From a virus: a stretch of DNA of 32,577 bases. Under the pieces are notes generated by a model. That model saw nothing but the letters and a program-made list of their open reading frames with translations. It made no database searches and was not told the origin of the DNA. Below are positions 5,724 to 16,700 of this stretch, piece after piece. How positions within the stretch are numbered: the stretch's first letter is position 1; each line of letters begins with the position of its first letter. A program made the translations under genes and the position numbers. The stretch lies in the IMG/VR virus record IMGVR_UViG_3300033146_001486, positions 1 through 32,577 of that record; one strand, 5' to 3'.

Positions 5724-6580
5724 AGTTAGTTAATGATAAAAACCTATATCAAGATGGTATAGGTTATATAGAACAATATGATTTTAGTACAGCTAATAGA
5801 AGCTACGAAGATAGAGTTAAAGCTGTATCTACAGTAGCTAGTATATGCTACGGTAAAGAATGGAAAGGTACAGATACCTTATTTAAAAGATTAGGTACTG
5901 AGTCTAAAGGGTTACCAAGTTCAAGTTATGAATTTGTACCTATTCTACTTAATATAGACCAAATAATACACATAACAAAAACATATGGTGAAGTTCACAA
6001 TACGATTAAATATGGAGAATGGGTAGAAGATGAGGAATACTTACTAACCAATCTTAGAACTTTAATAGCTGATATAGGAAGTAAATCAGACCAATTCTAT
6101 AATACTACAGAAGAAGAAATAAATATCATTAAAAAACACTATAAAGTATTTAAAACTAAAATACCTTTATTTGTAGCTAGACAATATATGAGACATAGAG
6201 TATCTTGGCAAGAACAAAGTAGAAGATATATAAGTGATAAGAAACAACCTTTTGAATTTTACATATCAAAAGATATGTATGATATTAAATCACATGAACA
6301 CCCATATTATAATCCTGCTCATGGTATTAACTTAACAGATAACTACTCTACACAGAATATTTATGATTTATGTGTAGAGCATTACCATAAAGCTTTAGAG
6401 CAGGGAATAAAACCTCAAGAAGCTAGAATAGTTCTGCCTCAATCTATGTATACTACTATGTGGAGTGCTTGGTATCCTAAACAATTAGAGTCATTTATAG
6501 AGCTTAGAACTGAAGCTCATACACAAGAGGAAACTAGAGAACTAGCAATAGCTAAACAACAGTTACTAAAGGATAAATAA
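5720..6580 (+). CDS. thyX: Second ThyX-like thymidylate synthase (divergent)
   Basis: A 286-residue ThyX-family protein, very different from the one at 3849. The signature region is FVARQYMRHRVSWQEQSRRY (151-170). RHR is at 158-160 and the following Ser at 167, so the spacing is RHRx6S, one residue shorter than the family's RHRx7S. The C-terminal half keeps the family features: ARIVLPQSMYTTMW (235-248), LESFIELRTEAHTQEETRELA (about 256-276). The N-terminal 90 residues contain ThyX-like SYEDRVKAVSTVASICYG. It should bind FAD and dUMP and make dTMP, but the altered loop may change substrate or rate. It overlaps the SSB stop (ATGA), and its own stop overlaps the ligase start (TAATG), so the three are co-translated. 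Confidence 0.85.
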   Translation: MKLVNDKNLYQDGIGYIEQYDFSTANRSYEDRVKAVSTVASICYGKEWKGTDTLFKRLGTESKGLPSSSYEFVPILLNIDQIIHITKTYGEVHNTIKYGEWVEDEEYLLTNLRTLIADIGSKSDQFYNTTEEEINIIKKHYKVFKTKIPLFVARQYMRHRVSWQEQSRRYISDKKQPFEFYISKDMYDIKSHEHPYYNPAHGINLTDNYSTQNIYDLCVEHYHKALEQGIKPQEARIVLPQSMYTTMWSAWYPKQLESFIELRTEAHTQEETRELAIAKQQLLKDK

Positions 6581-7644
6581 TGAAACAATTTATATCTATG
6601 GGGTCAATACCTCAATTTAGAGATGTAGTTAGAGAGATTACTTACTTAACACAATCTATTGGATATGATGAAAAATTAAATTTTCCTAAGTTAGATAAAA
6701 GTATACCATTACCTAAACTAAATGTAGTAGGGTATGAGAAGATACATGGTACTAATGCAAGTGTATGCTACAACGATATTGATGGATTATGGGTACAATC
6801 TCGTAAAAATATAATTGATAGTCTTAATAACCCTAATTATGAAAAAGGTATTGCAGATAATTTTGGATGTGCATTTGCAGTATACCAACGAATAGAAGAA
6901 TGGATGTACTTAATTGATAAATTTAAAAATACTAATAATATAGATACTTCGACTAATACTATAGTAATATATTATGAATGGTGTGGAGGTAGTATTCAAA
7001 GAAATTCAGCAGTTAGCGGTTTAGACAGAATGAGTATAATATTCTCACATTGTAAAGTAGTAGATATAAAAGATAAAAATAAATACACTTGGCTAAGCAC
7101 TAAAAATATACACTTACCAAATCATCTAATATATAATATTAGAGACTTCCCTAAAGTAGAACTAGAAATTGATTTTAATACTCCATCACTAAGTCAAAAT
7201 GTTATGGTAGATATGGTAAACAATATGGAAAACAATTCTCCAGTAGGAGAACAGTTAGGTATTAAAAATAATATAGGAGAAGGATATGTATTTGAAGTAT
7301 TCTATAAAGATAACTATATTCAATGGAAAGTAAAAGGTGAAAAATATAGTAAAAGTTCAGGTAAAGTCAAAACACTAGCACCAGTAGATGAAGAACTAGA
7401 ACAAAAGAAAATAGACTTCGTAAATAATATAGCTTGTAAAGAGTGGAGATTAGACCAAATGTATAATGAACTACCTGTTAAGGATATATCAGCTACAGGT
7501 GATTACATTAAAGCTGTAATTAAAGATACAATAAAAGAAGAGTCTGATATTATGCAAGAATTAGGACTAAAAACTAAAACTATTAATTCTATGATTAGTA
7601 AAGTAGCTAGAAACTATTTCTTTAGTAGGCTAGATAATGAATGA
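6580..7644 (+). CDS. RNA ligase, Rnl2 type
   Basis: A 354-residue ATP-dependent RNA ligase of the nucleotidyltransferase superfamily. Motif I is EKIHGTN, residues 53-59, with Lys54 as the AMP-accepting residue; the KxHGTN form is that of T4 Rnl2 and of editing ligases. Further motifs are YYEWCGGSI (motif III/IIIa, about 128-138), GEGYVFE (IV) and QWKVKGEKYS (V). The helical last 80 residues fit the Rnl2 C-terminal domain. Rnl2 seals nicks in double-stranded or structured RNA; in phages this can repair tRNAs cut by host defence nucleases. It is coupled to the upstream thyX by TAATG. The length is slightly above T4 Rnl2. A DNA-ligase role is less likely given motif I. Confidence 0.88.
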   Translation: MKQFISMGSIPQFRDVVREITYLTQSIGYDEKLNFPKLDKSIPLPKLNVVGYEKIHGTNASVCYNDIDGLWVQSRKNIIDSLNNPNYEKGIADNFGCAFAVYQRIEEWMYLIDKFKNTNNIDTSTNTIVIYYEWCGGSIQRNSAVSGLDRMSIIFSHCKVVDIKDKNKYTWLSTKNIHLPNHLIYNIRDFPKVELEIDFNTPSLSQNVMVDMVNNMENNSPVGEQLGIKNNIGEGYVFEVFYKDNYIQWKVKGEKYSKSSGKVKTLAPVDEELEQKKIDFVNNIACKEWRLDQMYNELPVKDISATGDYIKAVIKDTIKEESDIMQELGLKTKTINSMISKVARNYFFSRLDNE

Positions 7645-7786
7645 TATAAAATTAATTATATATAGTGTACTAATAATATCTTTTGTTATTACTATTATAT
7701 CAATAGCTTTTATAGCTACTAATATAATAATTTTTATATTAGTTATATATGCTATATATATAGTACTAAAAGAACTTAACCCATAA
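7637..7786 (+). CDS. Tiny membrane protein (49 aa)
   Basis: A 49-codon frame starts inside the end of the ligase gene (ATG 7637) and ends with TAA at 7784-7786. The product is almost entirely hydrophobic from residue 4 to 44 (Ile, Leu, Val, Phe, Ala) with Lys, Glu and Asn at the end, giving one long or two short membrane helices. It overlaps the 3' end of the oppositely oriented giant gene by 11 bases. The lack of any other gene here and the membrane-protein composition support it, but no family is recognised. It could be an early membrane protein such as a superinfection or lysis-timing factor; that is a guess. Confidence 0.5.
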   Translation: MNDIKLIIYSVLIISFVITIISIAFIATNIIIFILVIYAIYIVLKELNP

Positions 7787-10700
7787 AATTTCTAACTAAT
7801 GGACTTTCTACTATTTCTATTAAGTGATCAATAGGACTACCTGAAGTATCAGATATTAAAGGAAAGAATGACTCTTCAGGTCTTTCTATATCTACTAAAG
7901 TATTATCTATAAACATTAGCATATTACCTATTATGAGTGCTGTTAAAGGATTATCACTATATCTTTTATAGAGTACTTTAGCTATTCTTTGTTTAAATTT
8001 AAAAAATGGTGTAATACCTAGTTTATCTAACGAAGTAAGCCAATCACCAGACTTAGTTGAATAATCTATATGTTGTTCTTGTAGGTATCTAACTCTTTCT
8101 TTTTCAAACTCTTTCAATCTTTTAGCTCTATAATTCTTAAATAAAACATTTCTAGTTTTACTATCTACTTTAGGATACCTAACTTTAAAATCTCTCTTTA
8201 TATCCTCTTCTATATACTTAGCATCTAATTGGTCAGTAGCATATCTTGAACCTATATCAGAAGCTATTACTATTCTTTTAAATATTTGATTAGAAGTAGT
8301 ATTTGTTGTCATATATAACTCATCAAATACTTGTTTACCTAATTTAAGTCCTTTACTACTATTGATTTTATCTATTACTTTTTGAACTTTTTTATCTTTA
8401 TACATAGAGTTATCAGACATAGTATCTTCAACAAATGATGAGTTAAAACCTAAGTCTACTAAATATTTTACAGGAGAATTTTCTAATTTTTTCTCTAGTC
8501 TACTTAACTTATTAGTTAATGCAGTTTTTTGAGACAAATTTCTAGTACTATCTATAGCTAATTTTAATTCTACAATATCTTTCTCTATTTGGTTATAACT
8601 ATCTATAGCTATTATACCTTCTAACATATACTTCATAATAGTTATAGGATTTCTACCTTTAAGCATTTCTAGTAATATATTAGATACTATATTACCAAAT
8701 ATAACTTGATACATTTTACCTACTACTTCTATTTTAAATAATGTAGATATTTCAACTAACATTCTTTCTACACCTCTAATAACTTTATTTAATTTAGGTT
8801 TATCAATACCATAATGATTTAGTATATCTATTATAGATTTAACATCTCCTCCAAATGTATACCTAATTAAACTTTTTCTAACCCACATACCACCTTTACC
8901 ACTAGACATATCAGAATTATTAATCCAATATTTTAAATAGTTAGGAAGTATGTTATAATGTTTTCTATACTCTTTATTATTAGAATTTTCTCCTATGTAT
9001 ATAAATTCTTCAGGATGTTTATAGTAATTATCTATAAAATCTTTATTAGCTAAATCTACCCATTCTTTATTATATTTCTTAGCTTTAGTATGCTCTTCTA
9101 TAGCACCTAATGTATGAGCTAAAGTAACACTAGCTCTAGTATCTATATTAAGATGAGAATTAATAAGATATTGAGGTACTTTAACTTTTATATCAGTTAC
9201 ATACCCTTTAGTGTCATAGGAATAAATAAACTTTTCACTTTTATAAGATGTATCAGTATTATCTAAATCTACTATTATTTTTCTCCTTTCTTCTTTGCTA
9301 AGATTATCAAATAAAGAGGTAGAATTTCTATTAAAATAATCAATAATACCTATACTACCTTCTACTCTACTCTGCATTACAGACTCTTCTACTTTATAGT
9401 AAGATAATGTTTTATCTCCTATCTTGATAGACTCTAGTAGTATAAAATTACTAGGTACTTTCTTATCTGACTCTACTATAGGAACTATATAGCTTAAATT
9501 ATCTGTAACAGGACTATACTCACCTTTTATTAGATAAGAGTATCTATCCATAGATAAATGCTTTTTAATGATTTCTTGAGCTGTATAGACCTCTTTAAAC
9601 ATACCTGTTATAACTTCAGAGTTATTATTTAACAATTCACCTATAATATCTATAGAGTGATCTTCTAATCCCTTTAATACCTCTAAAGAAGCTAAAGCAT
9701 CAATTAAATTTTCTATTTCTAATAATTTACTATTAGACACCTCTTTACCACTCTTTCTAGTATATTTGTAAGCTATAGTACCAGCATTTTTAATAATACT
9801 AGTAGAGTTAGGATTATTACTCAATCTATCAATAGCACCTAAAGCTAAATCTTTTATATCATTAAATAAATACTTAATATGTTCATCTTTAAACTTATGA
9901 TTATTCAATAATCTAGTTTTTAATTTACCTATTAACTCATATCTATATTCTATATCAGTAGTAGCTTTATGTATATCTTCAACAGTAATACCTTTTATAT
10001 TGTATAAAGCATATAAATCAGTCTGTAGTATATATTTATATAAATTATTATCAGTTTGATAAGGTATATCGTTTTTACCTAATATAGAGTGCATTACTCT
10101 TTTAACAACTAAATCTCTAGCTCTAGTAATAAAAGACCTAGCTTTAATACCATGTTCTACATAAGGAGTAGACTTATTAGAACTAGGTAATAAATCCAAT
10201 ATTAATGCTGATAAATCATTTTTATCTTCTATATTATCTACACCAGTAGTAGGTATGTGTTCTTTAGCTTCTTTTACTAGATTTATATTATTAATAAGTT
10301 TAGTTATTCTACCTTTAAAAGGTAATTTACCTTGTCTTAGGTGAGAGTCTAATATTTTTACTTTTTCTATAGCATTATACATAGGTCTAAATAATAATTT
10401 CTTCTTAGAGGTATGTATATTATTTATTTCTAATATGATATCTTTAACTGTTTCAGTAGCTACTTTACCTTTTTTACTAAATAACTTATTTAGTATATTA
10501 ACTATAGTATTTATTATTTTAGAAACTACTCCTTTAGTATTAACAGGTTCAAATATATTTACTTCTATTTTACCTATTTCTTTATCTACTCTCTTAGCAA
10601 ATTCTATATTACTCATTAAATAAGTAGTAAACTCGTGTATACCTATATTTTTATCTTCATTATTAAATATATGATTATATTGATGTTTAGCTGTTTGTCC

Positions 10701-13700
10701 TTCACCAAACCAACTACTATCAGCAATTTCACCTACTTTATTATATAAATCTTTAATGATAGATAGTTCTTTTGAAAAACTATTTTTAATTCTAGTTTTA
10801 TGAAATAAAGGTTTTAAAGTAGAGTGTATTAACTCGTGTACGAATACTTCAGCAGAAGATTGATCTATACCATTATAAGCTACTGGATGTTCCATTGTTA
10901 TAATATCAGGACTACCATTAGTAGTAGTACTAATAGCACCTATACTATAACTACTATCCGCAGTATACTCTTTAAATAAAATAGTATCAATAATAGGTTG
11001 TATAATACTATTAACTATATGTGATAGATAAGGCATTTCATTAGGTTTAGAGCTAATATTAGATACTTCATTAAATGTTTCTACTACATTACTACTATTT
11101 ATAGTTTTAAATTTAGTAATACTTTCTTTATCTAAAGTTTCACCTATAGAGAATAAGAGGTCTTCCTCTTCTTCCATTTCATAGTCATTAAAATCTATTT
11201 CATCATCATCTAAAGTATCTTCTTCTTCTACTTCTTTTTTTCCTACATTATTTAATATCTCTTTTTTAATTTCAGCTTTTTCATCTTTCTCAATTTTATC
11301 TATTATTTCTTGTTCTTTCTGTATTTGTTCTAACTTTTCAGTAATAACATCATAAGTATTATTTTCTATAATAGTATGAGCTTGATTATTTTCTTTACTA
11401 GACTTAGTTACTTTAATATAACTATCACTATCACTATGCTCATCTTCTAATATACTAGCTACATTATCTTTTATTACTTTAGTAGATTGTTCCTTAGAAG
11501 TTTTAGCTAAGTCATTTAGTTGAGTTCTAATACTACTACTAGTACCTTCTTTAGCTTCTTTAATAAGAGTATCTTTAGCTTTAGTAGAAGAACTATTACC
11601 TAAATAATATTTAACTACTTCATTCTTTAATACTGCAATACTTAAATCTTTAATACTCTTACCATCCAAACTAGTCTCTAATTTATCATTATAAGCAGTA
11701 TGTATACCTATTAAGTTACCTTCTTTAAACACTAACCTAGAATTAACTCCATATTGACTTATGTTTATCAAAGAATCTAAAAGTTTTTGTTTATTCTCTT
11801 TAACTGTTTTAGACTCCTTTTCTAAAGTTGTTTTTACCTTTTCTAATTTAAGAGAAATACTTCCACTATCTACTTTACCTTTCTTATATCCATAAGTTTT
11901 AAGTATTTTACTAAAACTAGTATCTAGTTGTTGCACAGCTTCATCATTCAAATCTAATGATTTTATTACTGTTAAAGCTCTACTAACTGAATGAATAGCA
12001 TAATCAACTAAATGTTCTTGTTTTAAAGTCTGTTCATAAAACCCAATATTAGCTAGTATTTCCGCTGTTAATCTAACTCTACCTGCACCTACTATAGCAT
12101 CATATATTTGATTAACTTTTACAAATTCTATTATATAAGCTATAGCAGAAAAGTCTCTTAAATGAGTATCAAGAGGAAACATAGCACTACCTTTCTTCTT
12201 TTGCCTATAAGAATTAAACCTACTAGATATAGTATGAGATTTACCTTCTTGGTCTTTAAAAGGTACTACAATTCTATTACCTCCTTCTAATAAAGATAGT
12301 TCTCCTTTACCTTCATCATAAATAGCAGGATCTATTTCTGTCTCACTAATCACTAATTCTTGTATATTTTTATCACCTATTTTAAACGATAATTTTTCAT
12401 TTAACTCTTTAGTTACTTCTCTTTCAAATGCTTTAGTGTTAGAATATTCATTAGTATTTTTTAGTACATCTTTAATAGTTTCTCTAAATATAAATATTAA
12501 ATCATAAGCTTCTAAAGCAGCATCTTTATTATGTTTAAGCTTAGTAAACTTAGCTTTTATAACATCATATAAAGCTGTACCAGCTAATTCCCCTATTAAG
12601 TTAGTAATATTGTCATAAGTAGCTTCTAAATCAATATCACCTTCTTCGTCAAATCTATATTCAGCACTCATCCCAGTTAATGTCGTAAATCTCTTATCCT
12701 CAATATCCAATGTATCTGTAGTCTCATCATTAGCTTTATTCAATAAATCCATTAAGTTCTCTAACCTATCATCTAATTCTTCTTTAGTTTTAGTCTTATC
12801 CATAAACATATTCTGTATATCTTCAACAAGGTCTTTACTTAATGTATAAGATAATCCTTCTTTTTGTTGTTCGTACATATGTCTCATTAAAGGACCTTTA
12901 GCAAAATTTCTTCCTGCACTAGTAACTTCACCAGTATTAGAGTCAATAAAAGAACCTCCATATAGCAATTCTAAGAACCTTAAGAATGTAGGCATACTTT
13001 TACTTGTCTCTGCTATAAAGTCTGCTGTGATTGCTTGATAAGCGTCAAGAATATCTATTCCTGCTTCAACTAATTCTTCTACACTACCAGTACCACTCTC
13101 TAACATACTATCTACTAACTCTTTTTGTTCACCTTCTAGTTTTTTAGATAATTCTTCTAAAGCAGGTCTAGTCATAACACCAACACTTAATAATATACTA
13201 GAAGTCTCACTATTAGATATATCTCCATTTTGGATAGTTGAAAAACCTACTGCTGAATTTTTACCATCCACTTCTGAAGATACATCAGCTACAAAAGTAG
13301 GCTTATTAGTTTCTACTGCTTCTATATAAGAATAAGCAGATATGAGAGAAGATAAAGTATGACTATTAGTCATATCTACTAATTTACCTAAGTTATAAAT
13401 ATCTTTACTAGTAGTAGTACCTTCTGATATAGCTTTTATTAAAGCTTTTAAGTTACTATCTGAAGCTAATTTACTAATAGTACTTTCAAATTTCTCAATA
13501 GAAGTATTAGGAGTAGACTTATCCTCTCCATAGTAATCATCAGTAAACTGAGCTAATCCTGTCATTAAATCTAATTTAAATAAATCTAACTCCTCTTTAT
13601 TTGTTAGATCTATCACTTGTTTAGAATTTTGACTAGTAAGAAGAAATCTTAAAAAAGTATCTGATTGTAGGTTTTCTGTACCATAACTATTAAGGTATAA

Positions 13701-16700
13701 TCTACCATTAGACCCTATCTTACCGTCTGTATGAATATATTTATTAGGATAATTTTTTAATTGTTGTATAGTTTTAATAGTCAATAATTTCTTATTTATT
13801 TTACCAGCATAAGATAACTTAGCTCCAGCAGTTAATATTCTATGACTATTTAAATTCTTTTTATAGGTATTCACTAATTCATTATACTTAAGTCCTTTAG
13901 TATTATATAGTTCATTTATTTTATCTAGGTCTAAACCAATAGAACTTAACCCCATAGGATGTACTAATTTAGGATCAATATTTAATAAATCTAACAACTC
14001 TTTACTGTTTAAACTAGTCAATACTTCTACATCTTTATTTAATACATAATAGGTACTCTTAACAGACTCTAAAGCTCTACTAGCACCTTTACCTACAGGT
14101 TGCCCATTCTTTAATTTAGTTTGAGTCTTAGGTAGTTCATCATCTACAGTATAAAAACCTTTTTCTTCTGTTTTACCTGTAAATAAAGTATCAAAATACT
14201 CTTTATACTTATTCGAATTACTAGCTCTTAAAAACTTAGAAAAAGCATCTTTACCAAATCTAACAAATGGTATTGGTGCATCAATATCTTCTTTTGTAAA
14301 GGTATTAGTTTCTATATAACCTAGTTGGTTTAACCCTGCCACTACTAATAAAGCTAACTCTTGAGATAGAATATTAGATGTTTCTTCCCCACTATCTAAT
14401 GATATTTTTTTAGTTCCATCAATAGTATTCATTTCTATTTCAATAGAGTTTCCTTCTATTTTTATTAGTTTTTCAATACCACTTTTAATTCTATTAACTA
14501 ATTGAGTTCTAGGCATACCTAATCTATGTAACTCTATTTTTTGTGCATTTGTAGCAAAGTCTAATCCTATAGTTTTACCTATATTTTTATTAAACCCTTC
14601 CTCAATATTACCTACTAAACTATTAGTTAATGAAGCTATACTATCAGAAGTTACATAAGTTAAAACACTTAGTAACTCGTCTTTACTTCTATCTTTTAAT
14701 AGTAGAGCTAATGAAGGAGAAGTAGTTAATAGTTTATTTGTATCTAATATATTAAATTTATCACTAGTAAATATTGTTTTTAATCTATTAAACATAGTAT
14801 TATAGAAAGATATAGCAGAGTCTAAATTATCTTCAGAATAAGCTATATCATCTTCAGGCATCAATTCTGTAATATCATCAGTAGATATACCTTGTAAAGC
14901 ATTAGCGTTCATATCAAACACATATTCAATATCTAAATTAATATTAGTAACATTAGATAATATATGAGAAATATTAGATTTCTTATTATCACTAATACTA
15001 GTATTATCTAATTCATCTAATAATTTACTTTTAGCTTTACTAAGCTCTATTTTACTATTAACTCTATCTACTACCTCTTTAAATACTTCTTGATCTATGC
15101 TTTCATACCCTTTTAAAGAATTGGTTAACATAGTGTAATTTTCACTACTTAATTTAAACATTTCTAATAACATATTTTCTAATCGTTTAGTTTCACTATT
15201 TTCTTTTAAGTTTTGAGCTGCACTTCGTATATTAGATAATAGTCTATCTAAATCCATTTTCTTTTGTTTTTCTTTTTTTGCTTCTTCTTCTTTATTAGTA
15301 GAAGTATCTTTATCTTCTTCTTTCTTTTTATTATCAGTTTCCTCTTCAGTAGAAGTATCTTTTTCTTCTTTATTACTAGTTTCTTCTTCTTTATTAGTAG
15401 AAGTATCTTTACTTTTTACTTTTAAATCTTCTTTATTATTTTCACTTATTAAACTAGTAATATAATCAACTACATCTTTTATGTATGCTGTCTCTTCTAC
15501 AGCTATTTTTTTAAGAAAACCTTGATTTATATTCTTATATGCTTCATTTCTACTCTCTAAAAAAGCATTACCTTTAGATACTAATTTTGATAATAATGTA
15601 TTTCTATTTTCTTCATCACTAAATGCCATAGCTTTTAGTACATTATCCATATAATCTTGTAAAGACATATCTTCTGATAAATCATCTCCTACAAATATAT
15701 CGTGAGATACATTATACATAGTCTTATCTTTACCATATCTATTTTCTTCAGTAATGAATGGAGCTTCTAATAGACTATTTTGTATTCTTACAAATTCCTC
15801 TATTTGCTCATTATTCATATTATTAAATGCTTTAGAGGCTTTAATTATAGGTTCTCCAAATGTAGACCCAACTATAGCGTCAGTAAGTCTGTTAGATTTA
15901 AGATATTTATCTTTTACACTACCTAGATATTCAGCTACTGTATTAACTAATTCCTCTTCACCTTTAGTGTTATATCTACTTTTTTTACCTATCAATAACA
16001 TTTTTTGTATAGTATTTAGTATATTACTATTTGTATCATTTTCACCTATATTCTCAACTACATCTTTTAAAGAACTAAATCTTTCAGTATTATTATAAAA
16101 TTCTGCTTTTTCATCAATATCTTTAGTATCTTTTTTAGCTAATTTTTCTATAGTAGAGTTATCATATTTATTATGGTTAAGAGCATTTAAAAAAATACTA
16201 ATATTAGTTTTATCTTCAACATCAGATAAAGACTCTTCTAACATAAATTCTAAACTTTCTTGGTCTAATTCTCCATTATCTATAGCTTTCTTAGTATTAG
16301 ATATAAGGTTACTAAGATGTTTACCTGCATTATTTATTAGACTAATACTACGACTAGTAGCTTCTTTTCTTTTAAAACTGTTACCTTCTTTATTAGTAGC
16401 TAACTTAAATTGATTTATATATGGATGTTTTAAAGTGTCTACCTTAGCTTTTAAGCTATCTAAAGTAGTATCATCTACTCCTAGCCTATCTTTAGCGTTT
16501 TTATCACTTAATATAGCTTCTAATACAGTTATTTTTTCTTCATAGTTATCTATATTACCTGACTCTAAATCTTCTACTTCTTGATTAAATGATTTAAGAT
16601 ACTCATTACTGTCTTTAGGTTTAACAGTATCATATATTTCTTCACTATTTTGATAGTTAGAAGTATCTTTAAAAGATGAGTCTGTACTAAAAGGTTTTTC

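Noticed and set aside
10435-16098. Open frames on the + strand opposite the giant gene (e.g. 10435-10623, 15754-16098)
   Set aside because: They mirror the composition of the giant gene, have no ribosome binding sites and encode Leu/Ser-rich nonsense.
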